From an uncultured Verrucomicrobiota bacterium (GTDB lineage Bacteria; Verrucomicrobiota; Verrucomicrobiia; Opitutales; Intestinicryptomonadaceae): DNA of 64,000 bases. Every line of letters begins with the position of its first letter. Position 1 is the stretch's first letter. A program made the translations under genes and the position numbers. This document shows positions 24,720 to 33,991 of this stretch, in pieces. The stretch is from positions 23,034 to 87,033 of the forward strand of contig CASFDK010000005.1 in NCBI GenBank assembly GCA_949293415.1. The letters run 5' to 3'. The notes beneath the pieces were generated by a model, which ran no database searches, had not been told where the DNA came from, and saw nothing but the letters and a program-made list of their open reading frames with translations.

Positions 24720-26579
24720 ATGGGAAGAAATACAAAGAGAATTGGAGCTTTTTTTGCTCTCGTTTTGTTTATGTCGGCTTTCGGTCTTTCCGTCGCCGAA
24801 GCGGCTTGGTCGCCTGCCGGCAACGAAATTATGACAAAGTGGGGGCGCGACATCGATGTAAACAATGTTTTGCCCGAGTATCCGCGTCCGCAGATGGTGC
24901 GTTCGCAATGGAAAAATCTCAACGGGCTTTGGCGGTATGCCATCACGCCGCTCGATGCCCGATGCTCGAAGTTCGACGGCGAGATTCTCGTTCCGTTTGC
25001 CGTGGAGTCGGCGTTGTCGGGTGTCGGTAAAAAGTTTACCGCAGCCGACGCCCTTTGGTATGAGCGCGACTTCGAAATACCCGCCGATTGGAGCGGCAAA
25101 AATGTCCTTCTGAATTTCGGTGCGGTAGACCATTCCTGCGAAGTTTGGGTCAACGGCGAAAAGGTCGGTTCGCATTCGGGCGGCTACACGCCGTTTTCGT
25201 TCGACATCACGAAGGCGTTGAAGTCGGGCAAAAACGTGTTGCGCGTTAAGGTTGTAGACCCGACCGACGACCCCAAAACGTGTTTTCAGCCGCGCGGCAA
25301 GCAGTCGCTAAAGCCCAAGGGCTGTTTCTACACTGCCGTCAGCGGCATTTGGCAGACCGTGTGGCTTGAGCCGGTTGCCGCAAAGCACGTCTCCTCGGTA
25401 AAATACACTGCCGACGTGGACAAGTCGCGTCTGGCGGCGGAGGTTTTCGCGCCCGAGGGCACGGAGTTCGAAGCGGAGCTTCTCGACGGCGGAAATGTCG
25501 TCGCGACTGCAAAGGGCGCGGCGAATGCCAAGGTTTATTTGCAGGTGAAAAATCCCAAGTTGTGGTCGCCCGAATCGCCATATCTCTATGATACAAAGAT
25601 CAGGCTTTTCGACGCCGGCAAACAGGTCGACGAAGTTTCGGGCTATGCGGCGATGCGCAAAATCGGAAGGGAAGTTCTCGTAAAGGACGGCAACCCCAAG
25701 CGCGAGAAGGCGGTTATGACGCTCAACGGCAAGCCCGTCTACAGCTTCGGCCCGCTCGACCAAGGCTGGTGGCCCGACGGTCTTTACACTGCGCCTTCCG
25801 ATGAAGCGTTGAAATACGACATCGAAAAAACGAAGCAGTGGGGCTTCAATATGATTCGCAAGCACATCAAGGTTGAGCCCGCGCGCTGGTATTACCACTG
25901 CGACAGGCTCGGCATTCTCGTCTGGCAGGATATGCCCTGCGGCAAGGACGGCAACGTCCGCACCCCGTGGGCGTTCGGGCGTTATCTTGAAAAGGACACG
26001 GGCGAATTTTCGCAAAAGGCGTTCGATGCGTTTATGGACGAATATCGGGCGATGATAGATTTTCTGTGGTCGAATCCGTCGGTTGCCGTTTGGGTTCCGT
26101 TCAACGAGGGTTGGGGGCAGATGAATACGGCAAAGGTCGCCGAATGGACGAAAAAGTACGACCCGACCCGCCTTGTGAATGCGGCAAGCGGCGGCAATTT
26201 CATCGTCAACAAGGGCGACTATACCGACGTGCACAGCTATCCGCATCCCCGTCTGATGTTGGTCGAATGCCAGAAGGTCAACGCAATCGGCGAATATGGC
26301 GGTTTGAGCTATGTCGTAGACGGGCATACTTGGAAAAGCCGCAAGGTGTGGGGCTACAGCAATTTCAAGAATGCCGAAGAAATGCTCGACAAGTATTGCG
26401 AATATATCGATATGCTCGTCGATATGCGCAAGTACGGCGTGACCGCCGCCGTCTATACGCAGACTACCGACGTCGAAAACGAGGCGAACGGCATTATGAC
26501 CTACGACCGCGCTGTTGTAAAATTCGATGAAAAGCGTCTGCGCGAGGCAAATCAAAAGCTTATCGATACCGTGAAATAG
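24720..26579 (+). CDS. Secreted glycoside hydrolase family 2 enzyme (beta-galactosidase/glucuronidase-like)
   Basis: A 619-residue exported GH2 protein with signal peptide (about 1-28). In order: sugar-binding jelly-roll domain (VPFAVESALSG, VWVNGEKVGSHSGGYTPFSFD), immunoglobulin-like domain (~210-310) and catalytic TIM barrel. The acid/base is E463 in VPFNEGWGQ and the nucleophile E525 in NAIGEYGG. It is shorter than LacZ and lacks the C-terminal LacZ domains, like many GH2 enzymes from polysaccharide-degrading bacteria. The precise glycosidic activity cannot be assigned. A terminator follows directly. Confidence 0.92.
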   Translation: MGRNTKRIGAFFALVLFMSAFGLSVAEAAWSPAGNEIMTKWGRDIDVNNVLPEYPRPQMVRSQWKNLNGLWRYAITPLDARCSKFDGEILVPFAVESALSGVGKKFTAADALWYERDFEIPADWSGKNVLLNFGAVDHSCEVWVNGEKVGSHSGGYTPFSFDITKALKSGKNVLRVKVVDPTDDPKTCFQPRGKQSLKPKGCFYTAVSGIWQTVWLEPVAAKHVSSVKYTADVDKSRLAAEVFAPEGTEFEAELLDGGNVVATAKGAANAKVYLQVKNPKLWSPESPYLYDTKIRLFDAGKQVDEVSGYAAMRKIGREVLVKDGNPKREKAVMTLNGKPVYSFGPLDQGWWPDGLYTAPSDEALKYDIEKTKQWGFNMIRKHIKVEPARWYYHCDRLGILVWQDMPCGKDGNVRTPWAFGRYLEKDTGEFSQKAFDAFMDEYRAMIDFLWSNPSVAVWVPFNEGWGQMNTAKVAEWTKKYDPTRLVNAASGGNFIVNKGDYTDVHSYPHPRLMLVECQKVNAIGEYGGLSYVVDGHTWKSRKVWGYSNFKNAEEMLDKYCEYIDMLVDMRKYGVTAAVYTQTTDVENEANGIMTYDRAVVKFDEKRLREANQKLIDTVK

Positions 26580-26596
26580 TCGCGGTTCGGAAAAAC

Positions 26597-26632
26597 AAAA
26601 ACGCTTCAAGGGCAAATCCCGAAGCGTTTTTT
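26597..26632 (+). terminator. Rho-independent terminator after the GH2 gene
   Basis: AAAAACGCTTC at 26597-26607 pairs with GAAGCGTTTTT from 26621, an 11-bp stem with a 13-nt loop and T tail to 26632. Confidence 0.92.
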
Positions 26633-26833
26633 GTTTTCGGTGATGGCGCGGCAGACTTCGGGCGAAAGCTGGGTCGCGCCTATGAATATTTGCGGGCGTT
26701 TACCGCTTGTGCGGAGCAGCATTGCGGGGTTGCCGTCAATGCAGATTCGCGGGATTGCGCCGACGGTTTCGACGGTGAAGTCCGCGCTTCGGCAGAGTGT
26801 TGCGGGGTCAGTGCGAAGAGGAGGACGGGTATG
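26606..26833 (-). pseudogene. Possible remnant of a minus-strand gene (75 codons, no start codon)
   Basis: The minus strand is open for about 75 codons ending at the TGA at 26606-26608. It reads like real protein (TVETVGAIPRICIDGN, RPQIFIGATQLSPEVCRAIT) but the frame is closed by a TAG upstream and offers only an internal ATG. The pattern faintly recalls the membrane-peptidase region of M56/M48 proteins; I cannot identify it. It could be a decayed 3' end or chance. No plus-strand gene in 26633-26840 is convincing. Confidence 0.3.
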
Positions 26834-26955
26834 TGTCTAAAGTGTACTATATAATAGAGCGGGTTGAAGTTTTTCCGAATTGAATCCGCTTCGGCTGCGG
26901 AGGCAATAATATACGCCGCCGCATTTCGACAAAACCGGCGGATTTTATTGTTCGG

Positions 26956-26984
26956 TTGACAAAAACGCGAAATCGGTCGATAAA
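26956..26984 (+). promoter_or_regulatory. Sigma-70-type promoter upstream of rplY
   Basis: TTGACA at 26956-26961 and GATAAA at 26979-26984 with a 17-nt spacer, in the AT-rich 293-nt gap before rplY. A transcript from here would have a leader of about 140 nt. No riboswitch was recognised in it; a small CCGC..GCGG hairpin lies upstream near 26888. Confidence 0.6.
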
Positions 26985-27133
26985 TCGCGTTGGATAAAAA
27001 ATAAATAAAAAATTTTGTTGATTTTGATGTGCGTGTGCGTAAAGTATACGCCTTTTTAATTCAACGGCTTTGTGTCTGATTATAAAATTTGACGCGCAGG
27101 CGGCTGTAAGAATTTATATATAACTACACGAAA

Positions 27134-27799
27134 ATGAAACAGATAAATCTCAACACAACCATAAGAACCGACGTTGGCGGCAACACCGCAAAACGTTACC
27201 GCAAGAACGGTCAAATACCGGCTGTGATTTACGGCGAAAGCGGCGAAAAGAACCTCCTTATCGACGAAAGAGAACTTACCGTTGCACTGAAGGCAATAAG
27301 CGGCAAGGCCGTCCTCATTGACATGTCTTTCTCCGACGGCACGGAATCGCGCTACGCAATGCTCAAAGACGTTGAACGCAATCCCGTAACCGACAAGCTT
27401 TTGCATGTAGACTTCGTGGAAGTCGTACGCGGCAAGCCCATGCACGCCGTTCTCCCGCTCCACTTCGTGGGCGAAGAAGAATCTTTCGGCGTAAAGAACG
27501 AAAACGGCATTATCGAAATCCACGAACACGAAGTTCGCGTAAAGTGCCGCCCGCGCGACCTTCCCGAAATGATTACAATCGACGTTTCGGGCATGCACGT
27601 CGGCGAAGCCATCCACCTCAAGGATGTCGTTCCGCCCGAAGGTGTCGAATTTACTTCGAATATTGAAAACCTCCTCGTTACCTGCAACGAAATCGTCGTC
27701 GAAGAAGAACCCGCTCCCGCGGCGGAAGGCGATGCAACCGCTCCCGCGGCCGACGTTGCAGCTGCCGCTCCCGCGGCGGATGCGAAGGCTTCCAAGTAA
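27134..27799 (+). CDS. rplY: Ribosomal protein bL25, long CTC-type
   Basis: Binds 5S rRNA in the large subunit. The 221 residues include the N-terminal L25 domain (NTTIRTDVGGNTAKRYRKNGQIPAVIYG) and the C-terminal TL5/CTC beta domain, then an Ala/Pro/acidic tail (about 190-221) of low complexity. It leads the run rplY-pth-rpsF-ssb-rplI-dnaB. The leader is AT-rich and shows no Shine-Dalgarno before the ATG. Confidence 0.95.
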   Translation: MKQINLNTTIRTDVGGNTAKRYRKNGQIPAVIYGESGEKNLLIDERELTVALKAISGKAVLIDMSFSDGTESRYAMLKDVERNPVTDKLLHVDFVEVVRGKPMHAVLPLHFVGEEESFGVKNENGIIEIHEHEVRVKCRPRDLPEMITIDVSGMHVGEAIHLKDVVPPEGVEFTSNIENLLVTCNEIVVEEEPAPAAEGDATAPAADVAAAAPAADAKASK

Positions 27800-27859
27800 T
27801 ATATTTTCCGCTGGGCAATTTCGCGAAATCGGGGTTGCGCGGCGGAGCGTTCTTTCAAA

Positions 27860-28426
27860 ATGTCAGTAAAAATCGCAATCGGGCTCGGCAACACGGGCGC
27901 GGAGTATGTCGGAACGCGGCATAATGCGGGGCGGATAGTGCTCGGCGAAGTTGCGGCGGCGTGCGGTGCGGGGTTCTCGTACAATAAATTTTGTGCGGCG
28001 CAGACGGCGAAAATATCGCTCGGCGCGCATCCGCTTGCAATCGCATTTGCCGACGGCTATATGAACTTGAGCGGCGACGGAATTTCGAAAATCCTCAAGT
28101 TCTTCAAGCTCGACATATCCGAGGCGGTTGTAGTCTACGACGACATAACCCTCGACGCGGGGCGGATGAAGCTCAGTGTCGGCGGGTCTTCGGGCGGGCA
28201 CAACGGCATTGCCGACGTGATGGGCAAATGCGGAAACACGTTCGCCAGAATCAGAATAGGTATAGGCGCAAAACCCTATAAAACGATGGATTTGGCGGAC
28301 TATGTTCTCGGAAAAATCGGAGACGAAGACCTTGCGGCGATAAAATCGCTCGACGTAAAAGGTTGTCTGTCGCTGATGCTATCGAAGGGCATTGAAGCCG
28401 CGCAGAACGTGGTGAACAGACATTGA
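27860..28426 (+). CDS. pth: Peptidyl-tRNA hydrolase
   Basis: Releases tRNA from peptidyl-tRNA dropped by ribosomes. The 188-residue protein has the catalytic segment GLGNTGAEYVGTRHNAG with Asn and His in place, and DDITLDAGRMKLSVGGSSGGHNG with the family's conserved Asp and His. It lies 60 nt after rplY, a common bacterial pairing, and just upstream of rpsF. Confidence 0.96.
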   Translation: MSVKIAIGLGNTGAEYVGTRHNAGRIVLGEVAAACGAGFSYNKFCAAQTAKISLGAHPLAIAFADGYMNLSGDGISKILKFFKLDISEAVVVYDDITLDAGRMKLSVGGSSGGHNGIADVMGKCGNTFARIRIGIGAKPYKTMDLADYVLGKIGDEDLAAIKSLDVKGCLSLMLSKGIEAAQNVVNRH

Positions 28427-28458
28427 ACGCGGAAAATTTAACAAAAACATCTGAAAAT

Positions 28459-28749
28459 ATGAATAACAAGAAGTACAAAGCAACGTTTATCCTCGACACA
28501 AGAGGCTACAACGACCCCGTTGAAACACTCGTCGAAAAAATCAAGGGTGTAGTGGAATCGGCAAACTGCAGTGTTTTGTCGGTCGAAAACCTCGGACAGA
28601 AGACATTCGCCCGCACGACGGACCGCGCGTTCCCCGCAGGCATCTATGTGGAAATCGTATTCGAAGGTCCGACTACAGCCAACAATACAATCAAGGAAAA
28701 ACTCCGCCTCGACAAAACGGTAAACCGCGTTTTGATAATGGCGGAATAA
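28459..28749 (+). CDS. rpsF: Ribosomal protein bS6
   Basis: A 96-residue small-subunit protein that pairs with S18 on 16S rRNA. YKATFILDTRGYNDPVETL and the C-terminal LDKTVNRVLIMAE match S6. The ATG at 28459 opens the conserved domain; a TTG 12 codons upstream overlaps the pth stop and is unlikely. There is no Shine-Dalgarno before the ATG (A-rich leader). ssb follows after 22 nt, but the usual rpsR is absent from this cluster. Confidence 0.94.
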   Translation: MNNKKYKATFILDTRGYNDPVETLVEKIKGVVESANCSVLSVENLGQKTFARTTDRAFPAGIYVEIVFEGPTTANNTIKEKLRLDKTVNRVLIMAE

Positions 28750-28771
28750 CCGAATCTGGAACGGAGCGATT

Positions 28772-29242
28772 ATGCCGTCGTTTAACAAAGTAATTTTGAT
28801 GGGCAACCTCACGCGCGATCCCGAGTTGAGGCAAACCCAGAGCGGAACAAGCGTCTGCCGTTTTTCGATAGCGGTAAACCGCTCCTACAACTCGCAGGAC
28901 GGTTCTTCGCGCGACGAAACGTGCTTTGTGGAAATCGACTGCTTCGGCAGATCCGCCGAGAATATCGCAAAGTATTTTACCAAGGGCAAGCCCATCCTCA
29001 TCGAAGGGCGTTTGCGTCAGGACTCGTGGGAGGACAAGCAGACGGGGCAGAAACGCACCAAGCTTATGGTTGTTCTCGAACGCTTCGAGTTTGTCGGCGG
29101 CGCGCGCGATTCAAACAGCGGCGGTTTTGCCAACGGCGGCTACGATGCGGAATATTCCGCTCCCCAACCGCGCGGCGGCTCTCGTCCCGCAGCTGCCCGT
29201 CCCAGAAACGACGACATCGAGGACGACGACGTTCCGTTCTGA
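28772..29242 (+). CDS. ssb: Single-stranded DNA-binding protein
   Basis: A 156-residue SSB: OB-fold over residues 1-110 (NKVILMGNLTRDPELRQTQSG, FFV-type contacts in ETCFVEIDCFG), then a Gly/Ser/Pro-rich linker, ending in the acidic DDDVPF tip that recruits replication and repair partners. It lies between rpsF and rplI as in many bacteria, upstream of dnaB. Confidence 0.97.
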   Translation: MPSFNKVILMGNLTRDPELRQTQSGTSVCRFSIAVNRSYNSQDGSSRDETCFVEIDCFGRSAENIAKYFTKGKPILIEGRLRQDSWEDKQTGQKRTKLMVVLERFEFVGGARDSNSGGFANGGYDAEYSAPQPRGGSRPAAARPRNDDIEDDDVPF

Positions 29243-29297
29243 TTTATTTCGGATTTTCCACCCGCGACAAAATTTTTAAACCTTAACAACAACAATT

Positions 29298-29783
29298 ATG
29301 GCAATAAGCAAAGTATTACTGGTCAAGCCCGTTGAAAATCTCGGCGGCGAAGGCGAACAGGTTTCCGTAAAGGCGGGTTATGCCCGCAATTTTCTCTATC
29401 CGCAGAAAATCGCGATTCCCGTAAGCAAGGCTAACAAGAAGCAAATCGAGGCGCTCATCAAGGCACGCGAACTGCGCGAAGCCAAGGAACTTGAAAACGC
29501 ACAGGCTCTTTCGAAGGCCATCGAAGCTATGTCGATTGCGTTCGCAGTCAAGACTGGCGAAGGCGGCAAAATGTTCGGTTCGGTTACGGTTGCCGACATC
29601 GTCGCGAAAATCGCCGAAGGCGGCATCGAACTGCCCAAGAAGGCCGTTCATTTGGCTGCTCCCGTCAAGGAACTCGGCAAGCACACTGCCCAGATCAAGC
29701 TTCACAAAGACGTTAAGATTGACATCCACTTCGAAGTTGTTTCGGAAAACCCGATCAGCGAAACTGTGGAAGAATCGAAGTAA
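29298..29783 (+). CDS. rplI: Ribosomal protein bL9
   Basis: A 161-residue large-subunit protein with the N-terminal rRNA-binding domain (VENLGGEGEQVSVKAGYARNFLYP), a long connecting helix and the C-terminal domain (TGEGGKMFGSVTVADI). The extra ~12 acidic residues at the end are slightly longer than usual. The leader (29243-29297) is A-rich with no Shine-Dalgarno and no room for rpsR. A terminator follows. Confidence 0.96.
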   Translation: MAISKVLLVKPVENLGGEGEQVSVKAGYARNFLYPQKIAIPVSKANKKQIEALIKARELREAKELENAQALSKAIEAMSIAFAVKTGEGGKMFGSVTVADIVAKIAEGGIELPKKAVHLAAPVKELGKHTAQIKLHKDVKIDIHFEVVSENPISETVEESK

Positions 29784-29826
29784 CGTTCCGTTTTGCCGGA
29801 CATTTTCGGCGAATTTTTACAACTCG

Positions 29827-29861
29827 AACTCGGCGCGGCCATAAAAGGCTCGCCGAGTTTT
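29827..29861 (+). terminator. Rho-independent terminator after rplI
   Basis: AACTCGGCG at 29827-29835 pairs with CGCCGAGTT at 29851-29859; an inner GCC/GGC extends the stem. The T tail is short (four), so termination may be partial. Confidence 0.7.
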
Positions 29862-30000
29862 GCAGTAGATATGACGCCCCTCGCAAAGTGCCGCGCCCCC
29901 CCTGTTATGTAATGCGTAATTCGGGCTACACTCGGGGGTTTTTCGGTCTCCGCGAAAAACTTCCGCAACGCAACGGAACGCGCGTTCACGAAAGGCATAT

Positions 30001-31431
30001 ATGGCAGACGCAGACGAGAACAGAAAACCGACAACCCGCAAACGCCGCGATACGACGAAGACGACCGACGAACTCGGTCGCCAGTTGCCGCATAATTTGG
30101 ACGCGGAAGAGGGCGTTATTGCGGCGATTCTAATCGACGGCGCAAACGAGGTCATCACACAGTGTGTGTCGCTGAAGGTTCGCGCGGAATACTTTTTCAA
30201 GCCCCAGCACAGAATTATTTACGAAGCGTTGCTTGCCCTATACAGCGAGGGCGCGAATATCGACGAAATCGTTCTCGCGGAATACCTTAAAAAGCGCAAT
30301 GCGCTCGAGCAGGTCGGCGGGGTCGTTGCAATCAACAACATCGCGGGGCGAATCGAAACATATACGCACTACCGCCAGTGGATTGAAATCCTGCGCGAAA
30401 AATACTTTATGCGCGAAATCATCCGCGCCTGCTCCGAGACAATCGAGAACGCGTACGCCAACCGCGGCGGAATCGACACGTTCATTGAGGGCGTGGAGGA
30501 GAAAATTTTGGGAATCAGCCAGGACAGAGTCGGCGATTCCGTCAAGAAGGCGAGCGAACAAGTGGAGGGCGCGGTCGCCCTAATCAACAAGCTCATCGCA
30601 AGCAAGGGCGAGCTGATGGGCGTGCCCACGGGCTTTACGGGGCTCGACAATATGATGCGCGGTTTGCACGCCAACGAAATGATTGTCATTGCGGGGCGAC
30701 CGGGGACGGGCAAAACGTCAATCGCGCTGAACATAGCGGAGTCCGCGCTTTTCGGGCGCAATCCGAAGCCGACGCTCATATTTTCGCTCGAAATGTTGGG
30801 CGAACAGCTCTACAGCCGTATGATTGCCTCGCGCGCGCGAATCGACCAGCACAAGCTGAGTATGGGGCGCATAAATCAGGAGGAATTGCGCGGAATCAAC
30901 ACGACGGCAAACGAGCTCAAAAACGCGCCGCTTTGGATTGACGATACCGCGGGTATTTCGATTCTCGAAATGCGGGCGAAGGCGCGGCGGCTTCACCAAC
31001 AGCTCGGCGGAAAGCTCGGCTTGGTGATTGTAGACTACCTGCAGCTGCTTCGCGGTTCTGATCCTTCGGTGCCGCGCGAACAGGAAGTCGCGGAAATTTC
31101 GCGCGGCATGAAGGCGATGTCGAAGGAGCTTATGTGCCCCGTAATAGTTCTTGCGCAGCTCAACCGCGACAGCGAAAAGGACCAGCGCAACCCGCGCCCG
31201 AGCGACCTGCGCGAATCCGGCTCAATCGAACAGGACGCGGACGCAATTTTACTCTTGAGCAGACAGCGAAAATCTGCCACAGATGAAGAATTGACGGGAA
31301 ACCAGAACTGGCTCATCAGAGTGGAACTGGCAAAACAAAGAAACGGCCCGACAGGTGTCGTAACGTTGCTGTTCAACAGAAGCTACACCCGCTACGAAAA
31401 CTACCTCGATACGGAAAATGTACAAGTATAG
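30001..31431 (+). CDS. dnaB: Replicative DNA helicase DnaB
   Basis: The hexameric fork helicase. The N-terminal domain (~25-130, LPHNLDAEEGVIAAILIDG) is followed by a RecA-like motor with Walker A AGRPGTGKTS (about residue 220), Walker B region LGLVIVDYLQLL, and DnaB motif 4 (LRESGSIEQDADAILLL). Length (476) is normal and no intein is present. The first ~20 residues are basic and poorly conserved. Its 3' end overlaps bamA by 14 nt. Confidence 0.97.
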   Translation: MADADENRKPTTRKRRDTTKTTDELGRQLPHNLDAEEGVIAAILIDGANEVITQCVSLKVRAEYFFKPQHRIIYEALLALYSEGANIDEIVLAEYLKKRNALEQVGGVVAINNIAGRIETYTHYRQWIEILREKYFMREIIRACSETIENAYANRGGIDTFIEGVEEKILGISQDRVGDSVKKASEQVEGAVALINKLIASKGELMGVPTGFTGLDNMMRGLHANEMIVIAGRPGTGKTSIALNIAESALFGRNPKPTLIFSLEMLGEQLYSRMIASRARIDQHKLSMGRINQEELRGINTTANELKNAPLWIDDTAGISILEMRAKARRLHQQLGGKLGLVIVDYLQLLRGSDPSVPREQEVAEISRGMKAMSKELMCPVIVLAQLNRDSEKDQRNPRPSDLRESGSIEQDADAILLLSRQRKSATDEELTGNQNWLIRVELAKQRNGPTGVVTLLFNRSYTRYENYLDTENVQV

Positions 31432-33919
31432 TAAAACAATTTACACGGCGGCGGGCAGGGCACTCGGCGGAATTTCGGGCGCGCTCAAATGTCTCGCAGT
31501 CTTCGGCGCATTCGCGCTTTGCACGGAGGTCTCGGCGCAGGTCGCGGGCGGAAAGAAAATCGACGAGCAGTCGCTTACGATCAACCGCATAACCTTCAAA
31601 ATCGAAGGTCCGAAAACCGTCGCGGAAGAGGCGGTCAGGGCGCACGTCAGACTCCGCAAGGGTATGAAGTTCGACCAGAAGTCGCTCGACCAGTCCATCC
31701 GCTCGCTCTACCAGACGGGGCTTTACGACGCAATCGACGCAACCCGCACAGCGTCGGCAAACGGCGGAATGGACATCGAATTTGTAATCGTGCCCAAGTA
31801 CAGAATCAGCCAAGTCGTCTTCAAGGGTAACAAGGAGTATTCGGCGCGCAGGTTGCAGGAGGAAATTTCGTCGTATGCGGGCTCGACCCTCAGCGAGGTG
31901 GAGGTCAAGCGCGACGCGGACAAACTGAAGGCCTTCTACCAGAAAAAGGGCTATTCGCTCGCCAAGGTCAATTTCTCGGTCGAGCGCAACGACGAGCAGG
32001 GCGAGGGCGCGGTGATTTTCGACATCGACGAGGGCGCGGACATCGAAATCCAGAATATCCGCTTCACGGGCGACCCGAACGTCGAAAAGGAATACGGCTT
32101 CTTCGGCAGAATCGGGCACTATATGTTCGCAAAGGACAATCCCGCCGAGCTTAATTCGCTCAAACTCCTAAAGGAGATGAAAACCGACACTTGGATTCCG
32201 ATTATCTCGCACATCACCGACAACGGACGCTTCAAGGACGAGGAATTTCAAGCCGACATCGAAAAGCTCCGCAAGGTCTACCGCGACCACGGCTATCTCG
32301 ACGTTGAAATCGACGAATCGAAAATCAAGTTCGAATTTCCCGATGCCGACAACCCCGGCGATATGGACATCGTAATCAACATCGTGCCGAACAGACAGTA
32401 CAAGGTCGGCAAGGTTTCGTTCAAAAACAACAAGCTTTTCAAGTCGGAAAAACTTATGCCGTTTGTGGAGTATTACGACCTCACGACGGGCAACGTGTTC
32501 TCGCCGTCCAAAGTGGACGAAATGATTGAAAAAATCAGAATCTATTACGGCGAGTACGGCTACATCGACACGATCGTGCGCGCGCTCCGCAAGCCCAACG
32601 TGGAGACGGGCGACATCGACTTGGTAATCGACATCATCGAAAGCGGAAAATTCTACCTCGAATCGATAAACATTCAGGGCAACTCGAAGACGAAAAGCGA
32701 GGTAATCATCCGCGAACTCGCGCTCGCCCCCGGCGACATCTTCGATCTCGCGCGTATGAAGTCGTCCGAAAACCGACTCAAGGAAACGCGCTTTTTCGAC
32801 GAAGTAACACTATCGCCCGAGGCTACCAACATCCCCAACCGCCGCAATCTGCGCATCGTGGTGAAGGAGGGGCGCACGGGCAACCTCACGTTCGGCGCGG
32901 GCTTCAGCACAATCGAAAGCTTGGTCGCCACCGTCGAAATCACGCAGGGCAACTTCGACTACGAAAACTACAAAAACTACTTTCAGGGCGCGGGTCAGAA
33001 GTTCAGAATACGCGGGTCAATCGGTCTGAAGAGCAACCAGATTATCGTCAGCTTCGAAGAACCGTGGGTGTTCAACCGCAACTTGGCGTACGGTATCGAC
33101 GCGTACAGAACCGACACGGGCTACTATTCCGACTACTATTCCGAAGTGCGCCTCGGCGCGACAAACTATTTGCGCAAACGCGTCTACGAACTCATCGAAG
33201 CGCGTCTTGCCTACAAGCTGGAGCTTGTCGATATTTACGACGTAGACAAAGAGCTTGTCGAAGGTCCCGACCCCGTTATGAAAACGTGGCGCGGCGACGT
33301 GGGCGAACGCTCGCTTTCGCAGGTCAGTCTTTCGTTCCTGCGCGACTCGCGCGACAGTCTTATGACTCCCACGCGCGGCACGCGTTTCGAATTCATCCAA
33401 GACGTTGCGGGCGGACCGTTCCTCGGTCAGACGAATTTGTACCGCATTGAGGGGCGCGCGGGCTGGTGGATTCCGACTTTCGAAATGGGCAACCAAGTGC
33501 TCTCGTTTGTCGGCAGAACGGGTACGGTTATCGGCTACGGCGGAAAGGACGTTCCGTATTTCGAGCAGTACTTCCTCGGCGGCGGCTACAATATGCGCGG
33601 TTTTAAATACCGCAAAGTCGGCAGAATCGACCCGATTACGGGCGAGGCGTACGGCGGCAAGACGTTCGCGTTCGCGTCGGCGGAATACTCGATCGAGCTT
33701 TTCAACCCCGTGCGTTTCGCGGTGTTCTACGACATCGGTTTCGTCAACACGGGCGAGTGGGACTGGGACCCGTCGGATTACAATTCCGACTTCGGCGTGG
33801 GCTTCAGAATTCTGCTTATGGGCGCTCCGATGCGCATAGACTTGGGCTTCCCGTGGAAAACGGGTCCCTACAACGACGACGGTATGCAGTTCAACTTCTC
33901 GTTCGGCACGGTATTCTAA
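31418..33919 (+). CDS. bamA: Outer-membrane assembly protein BamA
   Basis: Central barrel of the BAM complex that folds outer-membrane proteins. The 833 residues have a signal peptide (about 1-41), five POTRA domains (to about 450) and a 16-strand barrel that includes the lid-loop motif GGGYNMRGF-type sequence (FLGGGYNMRGF) and ends in aromatic FSFGTVF. The start codon lies inside the dnaB 3' end (14-nt overlap). skp follows after 72 nt, the usual BamA-Skp pairing. Confidence 0.96.
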   Translation: MYKYSKTIYTAAGRALGGISGALKCLAVFGAFALCTEVSAQVAGGKKIDEQSLTINRITFKIEGPKTVAEEAVRAHVRLRKGMKFDQKSLDQSIRSLYQTGLYDAIDATRTASANGGMDIEFVIVPKYRISQVVFKGNKEYSARRLQEEISSYAGSTLSEVEVKRDADKLKAFYQKKGYSLAKVNFSVERNDEQGEGAVIFDIDEGADIEIQNIRFTGDPNVEKEYGFFGRIGHYMFAKDNPAELNSLKLLKEMKTDTWIPIISHITDNGRFKDEEFQADIEKLRKVYRDHGYLDVEIDESKIKFEFPDADNPGDMDIVINIVPNRQYKVGKVSFKNNKLFKSEKLMPFVEYYDLTTGNVFSPSKVDEMIEKIRIYYGEYGYIDTIVRALRKPNVETGDIDLVIDIIESGKFYLESINIQGNSKTKSEVIIRELALAPGDIFDLARMKSSENRLKETRFFDEVTLSPEATNIPNRRNLRIVVKEGRTGNLTFGAGFSTIESLVATVEITQGNFDYENYKNYFQGAGQKFRIRGSIGLKSNQIIVSFEEPWVFNRNLAYGIDAYRTDTGYYSDYYSEVRLGATNYLRKRVYELIEARLAYKLELVDIYDVDKELVEGPDPVMKTWRGDVGERSLSQVSLSFLRDSRDSLMTPTRGTRFEFIQDVAGGPFLGQTNLYRIEGRAGWWIPTFEMGNQVLSFVGRTGTVIGYGGKDVPYFEQYFLGGGYNMRGFKYRKVGRIDPITGEAYGGKTFAFASAEYSIELFNPVRFAVFYDIGFVNTGEWDWDPSDYNSDFGVGFRILLMGAPMRIDLGFPWKTGPYNDDGMQFNFSFGTVF

Positions 33920-33991
33920 AAAATCCGGAAGAATCGCGGAACAAAATTTCAGTTTTTATTACTAATAATAACAACACAAAAAAAACATAAT

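Noticed and set aside
26631..26840. 69-codon plus-strand open frame after the GH2 terminator
   Set aside because: It begins inside the terminator T tail, with no ribosome-binding site; the opposite strand looks more protein-like.
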